Positions 23,747 to 32,370 of a DNA stretch of 64,000 nucleotides are shown here, one piece after another (positions within the stretch are counted from its first letter, which is position 1; every line of letters starts with the position of its first letter). Source of the stretch: Anaerovibrio lipolyticus LB2005 (GTDB lineage: Bacteria; Bacillota; Negativicutes; Selenomonadales; Selenomonadaceae); the NCBI RefSeq assembly GCF_000621545.1, contig NZ_JHYA01000004.1:62001-126000 (forward strand), in the 5' to 3' direction. The notes under the pieces were generated by a model. It saw nothing but the letters and a program-made list of their open reading frames with translations, made no database searches and was not told the DNA's origin. A program made the position numbers and the translations under genes.

Positions 23747-24715
23747 TTATGTATCGATATTTACGATCCGTTTAATAACTATAAAACCAATAATTTCTAA
23801 AAAAATTGCAATTCCTATGGCAATGTGGCCGATTTCCTCCTCAAATAAAGGATTTAAATAGCTGGGATTAACGGCATTTATAAACACCGCCAGGGCAATG
23901 GGCAACAGGGCCAGAATAATTCCCGACATTCTTCCTTGGGAGGTAAGGGTTTTTATTTCCCGACGCATTCTTAGCCGGGCATTAATGGTATTACTGATGC
24001 TGTCCAGTATCTGGGACAAATTACCTCCCACCTGACGCTGAATCAGCACGGCGGTTATTACCAGATCAAAGTCCTTGCTCTTGACTCGTGAGCTCATATT
24101 TTCCAGGGCTGTTTCCAGAGGTACTCTGAGATTAGTTTCCCGCATGAGCTTTTCTACTTCCCGGCTGGCCGGGGCATCCATTTCTCTGGCCACATGCTCC
24201 ATGGCCTGCATAAAGCTAAAGCCAGCCCGCATGGCATCTGCAATCATCTTCAGCATATCGCTGAGCTGGTTGGTAAAGGCAGCCTGTCGCCTTTGAATGT
24301 GTAAATTAAGTACAGTCCATCCCAGCAGGGCACCAAAAATAAAGCCAAAAAACACACTGACTATTTGGTGGGTATAGGCGAGGAACCCTAGGGCACCTAA
24401 TATGCCCAAGCTAGTCAGAACAAGCTGAAATTCCGGTCCTGTAAGGGGCCAGTCAGCCTGCTGCATCTTCAGCTCAAAAGAATTGCTTCTCTTAAAGGGC
24501 TCCAGCATTTCACCTCCACGGTGAAACAGGTCCTTTATAAAATCCCCCAGAGTTTTTTTCCTGCCAGAAGCTGTATGGCCTGCTTGGTAGTCGGCAAAAT
24601 AAGCGATACGCTTTTTGATATTTTGTTTTTCGCTGTTCTTGCGGCCCAGAAAAAACATAAATACACTAAAAACTATAAGGGCAGCAAGAAGGGCCATCAT
24701 TAGCTTAAAAATCAT
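23747..24715 (-). CDS. tadB: Tad inner-membrane platform protein TadB
   Basis: 322 residues with an N-terminal helix, a central helix pair (about 100-140), the T2SSF domain (TNQLSDMLKMIADAMRAGFSF about 150-170, then LRVPLETALENM, RQVGGNLSQILDSISNTI) and two C-terminal helices. Partner of TadC. Its ATG overlaps the 3' end of the upstream tadZ-like gene by 11 bases. Here tadB lies upstream of the pilin gene, separated from tadA-tadC by flp and tadE, a split of the usual tadABC order. Confidence 0.88.
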   Translation of the reverse strand: MIFKLMMALLAALIVFSVFMFFLGRKNSEKQNIKKRIAYFADYQAGHTASGRKKTLGDFIKDLFHRGGEMLEPFKRSNSFELKMQQADWPLTGPEFQLVLTSLGILGALGFLAYTHQIVSVFFGFIFGALLGWTVLNLHIQRRQAAFTNQLSDMLKMIADAMRAGFSFMQAMEHVAREMDAPASREVEKLMRETNLRVPLETALENMSSRVKSKDFDLVITAVLIQRQVGGNLSQILDSISNTINARLRMRREIKTLTSQGRMSGIILALLPIALAVFINAVNPSYLNPLFEEEIGHIAIGIAIFLEIIGFIVIKRIVNIDT

Positions 24716-25841
24716 CGTCGTTATCCTGCTTTTCCTTGGTGATTCTCCCCGCCAGATAGTTAATTCGCTGACTGAGAGGGCTGTTTGGTTTTAAATCAAG
24801 AGCCATACGGCCGTCATCGGCGGCGGTGGCCACATCCAGATAGGCATTAGGAATAATACCAACCACCGGATAGCCGATTAATTCCTCCATTTGTTGCTTG
24901 GAAGTAATAGTACAAGGCTCTACACGAGTAAGAATAATCTTCACCCTTTCCTTGTAATCAGGCCAGGTGGTAAAAATATCCAGAGAACGCTGAATATGTT
25001 GCACCTCGAACCCACTGCCATTCAGCATGGTAACAATGTAGGTGGTATCAGACATTTCCGCTGCTGCAATGGAGGTGGGATTAAAGCCTGCCGGAACATC
25101 AATGAGCACGTACTGGAACATGGTTCTGGCCATATTTATAATAGTTTCCAAAGAGTGTATGCTCACCTTGTCAATAAGGCTTGGCTCCTTGGTACCACAA
25201 AGGATAGAAACGTTCTTGTCCACGGGCACAAAGTAGGAATTAAGGGACACCGGAGAAAGGAAATCCGTATCTCTGGCAGCCTCCACAATGGTGCTTTGTG
25301 GCTTTAGGTTGAAAAAGAAGGCCATATCCCCAAATTGTAGGTCGGCGTCAATAATGCCCACACTGGCATTGGTTTTTCTGGAGATGGCCATGGCCAGATT
25401 GGCAATAAGGGTGGTCTTGCCACTTTTTCCCTTAGGGCTGAAGAAGGTCATAACCTTGGCTTCCTTCCCTCCGGCTGCCGGCTTGCTGAAGGCAAAGATG
25501 GCATCCAGCAGCTCCTCAGAGGAAAAAGGCTTTACCAAGAAGCACTTGGCTCCTGCATTTACATAGAGGCTGGAGCTTTCAGCGGACCATTTTTCACCGG
25601 TGCATATTATATCCGCATGGGGATACACCCGATGAAACTCCTCCAACAGACTCATAATATTAGGATTATCTGCATCCAGCAGAATAATATTGGGGGTAAA
25701 TACCATGCCCTGGCCCAGAGCATCCTTGGCATCCCTAAAACGGGCCACCAGGGTGACGGTTTCTGTTTCCCGAATTATGTTGGAAAGCTGCTCCAAATAA
25801 AGGCGGTTGCCCTCCACCAGCATGACGTTGTTGTTAATCAT
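24705..25841 (-). CDS. tadZ: TadZ/CpaE-type ATPase with receiver-like domain
   Basis: 378 residues. Residues 1-120 form a response-regulator-like receiver (LLDAD phospho-acceptor region about 52-56, LVKPF lysine about 104). Residues about 130-365 are a MinD/ParA-type ATPase with the deviant Walker A FFSPKGKSGKTTL (about 133), DADLQFGDMAFFF, and ILTRVEP. TadZ directs polar localisation of Tad machines. Strong AGGAGGTG ribosome site. It is the second of two adjacent ParA-like genes; this one has the intact P-loop. Confidence 0.85.
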   Translation of the reverse strand: MINNNVMLVEGNRLYLEQLSNIIRETETVTLVARFRDAKDALGQGMVFTPNIILLDADNPNIMSLLEEFHRVYPHADIICTGEKWSAESSSLYVNAGAKCFLVKPFSSEELLDAIFAFSKPAAGGKEAKVMTFFSPKGKSGKTTLIANLAMAISRKTNASVGIIDADLQFGDMAFFFNLKPQSTIVEAARDTDFLSPVSLNSYFVPVDKNVSILCGTKEPSLIDKVSIHSLETIINMARTMFQYVLIDVPAGFNPTSIAAAEMSDTTYIVTMLNGSGFEVQHIQRSLDIFTTWPDYKERVKIILTRVEPCTITSKQQMEELIGYPVVGIIPNAYLDVATAADDGRMALDLKPNSPLSQRINYLAGRITKEKQDNDDDF

Positions 25842-25855
25842 TGAGAAGGCACCTC

Positions 25856-26668
25856 CTACCTAAATATCTTGGACAGCCACGAGTTCTTCTTTTGAGTTTC
25901 TGTGGTCTGGTAGCCCTTATTGGTATATCTTGCCACCAAAGCACGGAGCTCCTGGGTCAGCTCGCTGTCCTGACCGTTTAATACCAGGGGAATTCCACTG
26001 GCAATGGATTCACTGGCGGAAATGAAATCATTGTGGAGAATGTGATAGAAATCCTCACCCAGTATGCTTACCACATCCTTCAGCTGAATATGGGTCTTGG
26101 AATCACTGCGGTTCAGCACCAGACGAATCTTGTTGGAATCATAGTTCAGTGTACGGAGGGTTTCATTACCTATCTTCATATTTTTTATGGTTGGTATGAA
26201 ATCCACAATTCCCAGGAAGGTAACGATGGTACTAATATCCAAAAGGGCCAGATTCAGCACGCTGAACATGGATGTGGTGTCCACGATAATATAGTCATAT
26301 TGCATCCGCAGATTCTTCAGCACATCAATGATGGTTTCGGGACTAAGATTGTAGGCCTCCTCCAGCTTGTTGGGATTTGGAATCACCTGAAAGGCTACCC
26401 CTTCGTAGGCGTAGGTGGTGAGCATAGGCATCAGAGAGCTGCCTGAATCCGCCTTTATCCTGTCACAAAGGTCCGTAATGGTATATTCAGGGTTAAGGCG
26501 CAGATAATTTCTGATGTCTCCAAATTGAAGGTCAAAATCTGCCAGGCACACACTATAGCCCTCTCTGGCCAGCTCTGAGGCCATATTGATACTTATGAGG
26601 GTTTTTCCCACAGCCGAGGCTGTACTAAAAAAGGTTATAATGACACCGTTAATTTGTTCTTCAGCCAT
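25856..26668 (-). CDS. Second CpaE/ParA-like protein with degenerate P-loop
   Basis: 270 residues, MinD/ParA fold without a receiver domain. The P-loop region reads FFSTASAVGKTLIS: it keeps GKT but lacks the signature first lysine of the deviant Walker A (KGGxGKT). ADFDLQFGDIRNYL (about 43) and IIVDTTSMFS (about 127) mark the other core strands, and IRLVLNRSD the base-binding loop. Probably a TadZ paralogue that may bind nucleotide weakly and partner the downstream TadZ, 15 bases away. Ends with a basic tail (WLSKIFR). Confidence 0.8.
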   Translation of the reverse strand: MAEEQINGVIITFFSTASAVGKTLISINMASELAREGYSVCLADFDLQFGDIRNYLRLNPEYTITDLCDRIKADSGSSLMPMLTTYAYEGVAFQVIPNPNKLEEAYNLSPETIIDVLKNLRMQYDYIIVDTTSMFSVLNLALLDISTIVTFLGIVDFIPTIKNMKIGNETLRTLNYDSNKIRLVLNRSDSKTHIQLKDVVSILGEDFYHILHNDFISASESIASGIPLVLNGQDSELTQELRALVARYTNKGYQTTETQKKNSWLSKIFR

Positions 26669-26698
26669 ACGCTCATCTCCGAAAAAACTGCATCATAA

Positions 26699-28024
26699 TT
26701 ATTTTTCTTCATAGTTGTTCTTTACGATATCCAAATCATTTGGACTTACTTCCTTCATGGTGGCATACTCCTGCTTGGCCTGCTCCACTGCATTGGCAAA
26801 TGGCTGGGAAACCTTTAATGGATCATCACTGTTCACGATGGTAGGAGTGATAAGGATAACCAGCTCATGACGGTCTCTGGAGGTGCTGGTGTATTTGAAG
26901 AATTCACCAATGATAGGAATGGAACTGAGAAGTGGAATCTTGTTTACATTCTTGCTTTCACTGTTGTTCATAAGGCCGCCAATGGACATGGTCTCACCAT
27001 CAGGAATAGTAATAACGGTGGAAGCCTTACGGGAAAGGAGGGCAGGAATGGTGCCCGCACTGGTGGTTACAGCATTGCTGTTATCCAGGGAACTGATTTC
27101 TGCATTTATCCCTGTAGTAATATTGTTGTCCGGGGTGGCAGTAGGCTTGATATGGAGCTTAATGCCGTATTCACGCCAGGTGATGGAAACATCACCGTTT
27201 TTGTTGGAAGTAGGCAATGGAATCTCGCCACCTATGAGAATTTCGGCTTCCTCACCGCTCATGGTGGTAACATTCGGTCTGGAAAGAATCCTGGCCTTTC
27301 CCTGTTTTATAAGAAGACCGAGCTTAAAATTAATGTTGTTGTATACATGGGGGCCAAACTGCTTGAAATCCTGACCGCCATAGAAGCTGCCAAAGGATAT
27401 TCCGCTGAAATCCCCGGCTTCAGTCCTGACAGTACCGCTGGAGCCTGTCATAACGCCCAAATCCTTGGCGTCAGCGTTGGAAATATCAATTACCATGGCT
27501 GCCAGATTAATCTGGGTAGGGTTGTCCATTTCCAGCATATTGATGACGTTTTCAGGATTGCTTACGAACATAACGGCTACGCTGTGGGCCTGCTGCTTTT
27601 CATATTGGTTTTTAACCTTTCCCTTCAGGAGAATTCTGTCCCCCACCTTTTCCACAGTGATTCCGGGAATGTTTATGGCCTGCTTGATGGCATTTGAGGT
27701 GCCGGAGTCCTTGTTGGAAACATTTACTATAAAATCCTGCTGCATACCATCATCGGTCCATACTGTAAGGCTGGTGGAACCAGGAGATACGCCGATAATA
27801 TTAAGGGTTCTGTTGTTGATAACATTTACATCCGCAATGGCGGGATTTGCAATGGCTACCCTGATAATGTCAGCATAGCTGGAGGCATTAAAAAGGGTAG
27901 ATTGATTTATCTCCAGATAGAGAGGCTGAACGTAGGCTGCTGCCACAGAGGTGGACAGAAAAAGCATAAATGCGGTCAGCATGGTGGCTATATGAAGTTG
28001 CCAATTATGTATAGTATTTTTCAT
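26699..28024 (-). CDS. rcpA: Outer-membrane secretin RcpA/CpaC
   Basis: 441 residues. Signal peptide (HIATMLTAFMLFLSTSVAAA, cleavage near 29), the CpaC N-terminal domain with YADIIRVAIANPAIADV (about 50-66) and GVSPGSTSLTVW, a BON-like domain (GITVEKVGDRILLKGKV about 125), then the secretin domain with ARILSRPNVTTMSGEEAEILIGGEIP and the closing VPLLS-type motif NKIPLLSSIPIIGEFFKYTS plus ELVILITPTIV. A secretin implies a diderm envelope, which supports a Negativicutes origin. Between rcpC and tadZ-like genes. Confidence 0.92.
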   Translation of the reverse strand: MKNTIHNWQLHIATMLTAFMLFLSTSVAAAYVQPLYLEINQSTLFNASSYADIIRVAIANPAIADVNVINNRTLNIIGVSPGSTSLTVWTDDGMQQDFIVNVSNKDSGTSNAIKQAINIPGITVEKVGDRILLKGKVKNQYEKQQAHSVAVMFVSNPENVINMLEMDNPTQINLAAMVIDISNADAKDLGVMTGSSGTVRTEAGDFSGISFGSFYGGQDFKQFGPHVYNNINFKLGLLIKQGKARILSRPNVTTMSGEEAEILIGGEIPLPTSNKNGDVSITWREYGIKLHIKPTATPDNNITTGINAEISSLDNSNAVTTSAGTIPALLSRKASTVITIPDGETMSIGGLMNNSESKNVNKIPLLSSIPIIGEFFKYTSTSRDRHELVILITPTIVNSDDPLKVSQPFANAVEQAKQEYATMKEVSPNDLDIVKNNYEEK

Positions 28025-28026
28025 TT

Positions 28027-29025
28027 TTAGGCTCCCTCTCTGGTAACTTTGGTACCGCGAATAACTTCAACTGAACCATAGGATTGGGCTGGTGCCGGTG
28101 CTGCTGCCCCGTTGGATACAGGCTGACTGCCACCTGTCGGCATAGGCTGTCCTCCCTGTGGTGTAGCCCCCTTATTAGTTACCTTGGAATATTCCGTGTT
28201 AGTAGTAAATGTATCTCTAGGCTTATAAGGTCTCAGTACCAGATATACGGTGCCGGACTGGGCTGCTGCGATAAGCTCCATGGCATCCCTAGGTGATACT
28301 GCCAAAGTAGCGGTGGCTACGCCTGAGGAAGCGGTATTACTAGGTGCAGGCTGGTTGTTGCCCAGAACACTGCCGTTATTATTGTTATTACTATTATTAT
28401 TTTTGTCCCCCTCGCCACTGGCTGGTGTATTTACCACAACATTTCGCTGACTGTACATCGGTGTTTTGTTTATGGCCAAAAGCAGGATATTTTGCAAAAT
28501 AATGTTGGAGGTAATGCGGTTATCACTGTTACTGCCGGATACCACCAACACATCCACATAATCTCCTGGCTTGGCGAAGCCGGAAATGCCGGTAACATCG
28601 TTAATGCCTATGGATATGGCCCGACAATCCGGTGGAATGGTGCCGGTGAAGCCAGCCATCTTTATATCCATCAATACCTTTCTGTCGGTAACGATATCAT
28701 CGCGCATAATCTGGAATTTAGCAGGCTTGCCTACAATATCCTTTACATCGGTAATGGCATCATCTGGCACAAATTCCACGGGAATTTCCTTTGTAGTGAG
28801 CATATTTGATTGAATAAGGGTCCGGGGGGCAATATCTGTGGCCGCCACAATGACTGTGGCCTTTTCCCCGTTATAGGCGGGCACCGGTGTTTCTGGTTTT
28901 TGCTCCAGATAAATAAATAACAGGATGCCAAATAACAAGCTGGCAATGGCGGCGAAAATTATCCAATATTTGTAGCTGATTTTTTCAGCCATTTCAGAAA
29001 ATTGTTTTTTAAATTCTGGTTTCAT
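28027..29025 (-). CDS. rcpC: Flp pilus assembly protein RcpC/CpaB
   Basis: 332 residues. One N-terminal membrane helix (about 20-42), a SAF domain (IVAATDIAPRTLIQSNMLTTKEI about 60-82), then the RcpC domain (PPDCRAISIGINDVTGISGFAKPGDYVDVLVV). An asparagine-rich linker (DKNNNSNNNNNGS, about 210) and a Pro/Gly/Gln-rich C-terminus are low-complexity regions. First gene of the minus-strand Tad operon, 2 bases before rcpA, and driven by the composite promoter at 29093-29148. Confidence 0.88.
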   Translation of the reverse strand: MKPEFKKQFSEMAEKISYKYWIIFAAIASLLFGILLFIYLEQKPETPVPAYNGEKATVIVAATDIAPRTLIQSNMLTTKEIPVEFVPDDAITDVKDIVGKPAKFQIMRDDIVTDRKVLMDIKMAGFTGTIPPDCRAISIGINDVTGISGFAKPGDYVDVLVVSGSNSDNRITSNIILQNILLLAINKTPMYSQRNVVVNTPASGEGDKNNNSNNNNNGSVLGNNQPAPSNTASSGVATATLAVSPRDAMELIAAAQSGTVYLVLRPYKPRDTFTTNTEYSKVTNKGATPQGGQPMPTGGSQPVSNGAAAPAPAQSYGSVEVIRGTKVTREGA

Positions 29026-29092
29026 TTTTATGCCTGTCCTTATTTAAAAATTGTTTTATTGTATTTAATATTCTAAAATAAGCTATAGATAT

Positions 29093-29148
29093 ATTATAAC
29101 GCAATTGTTCAAATTTTTCTTTAAAATTTGTTAGCAAAAGAAAAATAT
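29093..29148 (-). promoter_or_regulatory. Composite promoter element (copy 1), upstream of rcpC
   Basis: On the minus strand: TTTTTCTTTT...AAAGAAAAATTT inverted arms, then GAACAATTGCGTTATAAT with TATAAT at 29093-29098. A very similar block occurs before the phosphohexomutase gene (37971-38016) and MetY (56974-57021). The predicted transcript start lies about 60 bases before rcpC. Confidence 0.6.
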
Positions 29149-29186
29149 TATCATGGTTTGCAAAAAAATATTTTAAGCAGGTGATT

Positions 29187-29864
29187 ATGGTGTTGAGTCA
29201 CATTTTTTTAAATAACATTTTGATTATTTCCCTAATGTTAATTCTAGGTTATTTTGGTAGCCGTGGTCTGCTGACCTGGTCCGAATATCTAAGCTGGGAA
29301 TACGAGAATGAATTGGATACCTTCATTCCCGTCACAAGGCCAGTAACAGAAAATAAATGGCTTATGCTCATAGCAGCCATAGTGCCTTTGATATGTGTTG
29401 CCATAGCTTGTCACTTATATGGGATTCAGTACCCTATTATTCTATATGTATTTGCTGTTTCCCTTTTTATGGTGCAATTTTCTTTAACAGATTTTTTGTG
29501 GCAGGTGATTTTTGATAAACAGCTGGCCCTGTTTGCCATTCTGGGCATCAGCAGATTACTGGTAACAGGTGATGGTCTGGTGGACTGCCTTGTGGCATCA
29601 GTGACAGGCTTCGTGGCATTTTTCCTGCTGGCGGTAATTACCCGGGGAGGCTTCGGCGGCGGTGATGTGAAGCTCATAGGTGCCATGGGACTGTGGCTTG
29701 GTTCGGATCTTCTTCTTACCACTGTGATAGTGGGCTCAATTCTTGGAGGAATTGTGGCCCTGCTGCTGTTAATTACCAAAAAAAGAGGCCGCAGGGAATA
29801 TTATCCCTACGGACCCTATTTTGCCATCACTGGCATGATATTGTTTTTGTTGACACTTAACTGA
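29187..29864 (+). CDS. tadV: Type IV prepilin peptidase (A24 family, TadV/CpaA)
   Basis: Integral-membrane aspartic protease that cleaves Flp and TadE leaders. About 225 residues with five to six helices; catalytic aspartates are in LTDFLWQVIFD (about 95) and the GxGD-type GGFGGGDVKLIGAMG (about 155). No N-methyltransferase domain, as usual for the Tad type. ATG 29187 is preferred over the in-frame GTG 29181 because AGCAGG is six bases upstream. It is divergent from rcpC, so pilin processing is expressed separately from the rest of the machine. Confidence 0.88.
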   Translation: MVLSHIFLNNILIISLMLILGYFGSRGLLTWSEYLSWEYENELDTFIPVTRPVTENKWLMLIAAIVPLICVAIACHLYGIQYPIILYVFAVSLFMVQFSLTDFLWQVIFDKQLALFAILGISRLLVTGDGLVDCLVASVTGFVAFFLLAVITRGGFGGGDVKLIGAMGLWLGSDLLLTTVIVGSILGGIVALLLLITKKRGRREYYPYGPYFAITGMILFLLTLN

Positions 29865-29892
29865 TCATTTGTTGAATGCTTATTGGGCTGCT

Positions 29893-30822
29893 TTAAGAAA
29901 AGAGGGGGGTGGACAGATAGCGGTCACCGGTATCTGGCAGGAGAACCACAATGTTCTTGCCCTTGTTCTCAGGCTTCTTGGCCTGCTGAACTGCTGCAGC
30001 CAGAGCTGCACCGGAGGAAATACCGATGAGAATACCCTCACTCTGGGAGAACTGACGGCCAAACTTAAATGCATCCTCGTTTTCAATAGGAGCGATTTCA
30101 TCGTAAATCTTGGTATTAAGGGTATCTGGAACAAATCCTGCGCCAATGCCCTGGATCTTGTGAGGGCCTGCAGTGCCCTTGCTGAGAACAGGAGAAGTAG
30201 CAGGCTCCACAGCCACTACCTTCACATCTGCCTTCTGGGACTTCAGATACTCACCTACACCGGTAAGGGTACCACCAGTACCAACGCCGGCAATAAAGAT
30301 ATCTACATTACCATCGGTATCATTCCAAATTTCTGGGCCGGTGGTCTTTTTATGTGCTTCTGGGTTAGCAGAGTTGGTGAACTGGGATGGGATAAAGGAA
30401 TGTGGGGTGCTCTTTGCCAGCTCCTCAGCCTTTTCAATGGCACCCTTCATACCCTTGGCACCATCTGTGAGGACAATCTCTGCACCATAGGCCTTTAAGA
30501 GATTGCGGCGCTCTACGCTCATGGTTTCCGGCATGGTGAGGATGGCCTTGTAGCCACGGGCTGCAGCGAAGCTGGCCAAGCCGATTCCAGTGTTGCCACT
30601 GGTAGGCTCGATGATAACGGAGTCAGGGGTGAGCTTGCCCTCTGCCTCGGCCTGTTCAATCATAGCCTTGGCGATGCGGTCCTTAACACTGCCTGCTGGA
30701 TTGAAATACTCCAGCTTCACAAGAATATTAGCCTCAAGGTCATTGGCCTTGGCGAAATTGTTTGCCTTTAAAAGAGGGGTACCACCGATAAGTTCAGTAA
30801 CACTGTTGTAGATTCTAGCCAT
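29893..30822 (-). CDS. cysK: Cysteine synthase A (O-acetylserine sulfhydrylase)
   Basis: PLP enzyme making cysteine from O-acetylserine and sulfide. 309 residues, standard size. PLP lysine in [15 protein letters not shown] (about 42-47), [11 protein letters not shown] (about 69-79), the PLP-phosphate loop [12 protein letters not shown] (about 175-186), and [10 protein letters not shown] (about 265). TAGGAGGCG ribosome site. It has a near-consensus promoter at 30890-30918 and no T-box or other recognisable leader. Cysteine supply is relevant to the SUF desulfurase encoded further right. Confidence 0.95.
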   Translation of the reverse strand: MARIYNSVTELIGGTPLLKANNFAKANDLEANILVKLEYFNPAGSVKDRIAKAMIEQAEAEGKLTPDSVIIEPTSGNTGIGLASFAAARGYKAILTMPETMSVERRNLLKAYGAEIVLTDGAKGMKGAIEKAEELAKSTPHSFIPSQFTNSANPEAHKKTTGPEIWNDTDGNVDIFIAGVGTGGTLTGVGEYLKSQKADVKVVAVEPATSPVLSKGTAGPHKIQGIGAGFVPDTLNTKIYDEIAPIENEDAFKFGRQFSQSEGILIGISSGAALAAAVQQAKKPENKGKNIVVLLPDTGDRYLSTPLFS

Positions 30823-30889
30823 AATAAACGCCTCCTAAAATATCATTTATTAGTTCGTTGGTGAAAACATATATGTTTAGTATGTTTGT

Positions 30890-30918
30890 ATTTTAATACC
30901 TACCATTTTGGTTGTCAA
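30890..30918 (-). promoter_or_regulatory. Promoter of cysK
   Basis: TTGACA, 17-base spacer, TAAAAT on the minus strand; leader about 60 bases. Confidence 0.75.
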
Positions 30919-30953
30919 TAGACTTTTTATTATTTTTAAAAAATTTTTGGACA

Positions 30954-31006
30954 CAAAAAAGCCCGATTATCCATGGAGATAAATGATATGGATAAATCAG
31001 GCTTTA
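30954..31006 (-). terminator. Terminator of the yybS-dnaB operon
   Basis: AAGCCTGATTTATCCAT pairs with ATGGATAATCGGGCTT (two mismatched or wobble pairs), followed by TTTTTTG on the minus strand. Confidence 0.85.
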
Positions 31007-31029
31007 AATTTGAACGATAAACTATGTCA

Positions 31030-32367
31030 TTACTGCATCTTGGACAAGTCGTTGAATCTGGTAAATTCCTTTTTGAAGAACATCTTAACCGTATCCACCG
31101 GGCCGTTACGATGCTTGGCTACAATAACTTCCGTAATGTTTTTGTTCACTGTTTCCGGATCATAGTAATCCTCGCGGTAAAGGAACATTACGATATCCGC
31201 ATCCTGCTCCAGGGAACCGGATTCACGGAGGTCACTGAGCATAGGACGCTTTATCTGACGGCTTTCCACGCTTCGGGAAAGCTGGGAAAGGGCAATGACG
31301 GGAACATTCAGCTCACGGGCCACTGCCTTTAGGGAACGGGAAATTTCGGATATTTCCTGCTGACGGTTATCTGTGGCCCCCTTGCCGGTGCGTCCCTGCA
31401 TCAGCTGGAGATAGTCGATGATAATCAGATCCAGTCCCTTTTCTGCTTTCAGACGGCGGGCCTTGGACCGCAGCTCCATTACGGTGATACCAGCGGTATC
31501 ATCAATATACAAAGGCGCCTCTGCTACTTTGTTGGCCACGTTTACCAGCTTACTCCAGTCAGTTTTGTCCAGTTCTCCTTTACGGAGCTTTTGGGAGTCA
31601 ATACCACCCTCGGAGCACAGCATACGCTGAACCAGCTGCTGCTTGGACATTTCCAGGGAGAAGAAGGCCACGTTCTTGTGTTCCTTTAGGGCCACATGGG
31701 CGCCTATGTTAAGAGTGAAGGCGGTCTTACCCATACTTGGGCGGGCAGCCACCAAAATAAGGTCAGAGGCCTGAAGGCCGGAGGTGAGCTTGTCCAAATC
31801 CGTAAAGCCGCAGGGAATACCAGTAAGTCCCCCCTTGCTTTCGTAGAGCACATTGATTTTGTCAAAGGTCTCCATTACGATGTCCCGCATTGGGGTAAAG
31901 GCACTGACATTTTGGCGGTTGGCCACCTCCATAATCATCTTTTCCGACTTATCAATAACGTCAGCCACATCGTCGGAGGACTCGTAGGCCATGCTCGCAA
32001 TGTCTGTGGCGGTATTTATCAGGTGTCTCAAATCAGACTTTTCACGCACTATCTTGGCATGATAGGTAACATTGGCTGCCGTTGGAACAGTATTGGCCAA
32101 GGCAGTAATAAAGGTAACGCCACCCACCTTTTCCATAAGATTCTCATTGTTGAGATAATCGGAAACGGTGACGATGTCCGCCGGCTCGTTTTTGTTAAAG
32201 AGAGTCAGCATAGCTTCATATACGATTTTGTGGGCATCACGGTAGAAATCCTCAGGTCTTAAAATCTGGGAAACTTCGGCGATGGCCTCTTTTTTTATTA
32301 GCATGGCTCCCAAAACAGCCTGTTCAGCATCTATGTTTTGAGGCGGAACTCTATCAATCATTGGCAT
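31030..32367 (-). CDS. dnaB: Replicative DNA helicase DnaB
   Basis: 445 residues, full length and without an intein. N-terminal domain PPQNIDAEQAVLGAMLI (residue 8 on), linker helix, then the RecA-like helicase core: Walker A VAARPSMGKTAFTLN (about 202-216), Walker B LIIIDYLQLMQG (about 310), SRSLKAVARELNVPVIALSQLSR and the arginine-finger region KRPMLSDLRESGSLEQDADIV. GGAGG precedes the ATG. Last gene of the block yybS-gdpP-rplI-lonB-dnaB, three bases after lonB. Confidence 0.97.
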   Translation of the reverse strand: MPMIDRVPPQNIDAEQAVLGAMLIKKEAIAEVSQILRPEDFYRDAHKIVYEAMLTLFNKNEPADIVTVSDYLNNENLMEKVGGVTFITALANTVPTAANVTYHAKIVREKSDLRHLINTATDIASMAYESSDDVADVIDKSEKMIMEVANRQNVSAFTPMRDIVMETFDKINVLYESKGGLTGIPCGFTDLDKLTSGLQASDLILVAARPSMGKTAFTLNIGAHVALKEHKNVAFFSLEMSKQQLVQRMLCSEGGIDSQKLRKGELDKTDWSKLVNVANKVAEAPLYIDDTAGITVMELRSKARRLKAEKGLDLIIIDYLQLMQGRTGKGATDNRQQEISEISRSLKAVARELNVPVIALSQLSRSVESRQIKRPMLSDLRESGSLEQDADIVMFLYREDYYDPETVNKNITEVIVAKHRNGPVDTVKMFFKKEFTRFNDLSKMQ

Positions 32368-32370
32368 CTG

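Noticed and set aside
30823-30953. T-box or SAM riboswitch upstream of cysK
   Set aside because: The leader is only about 60 bases after a clear promoter and shows no such structure.
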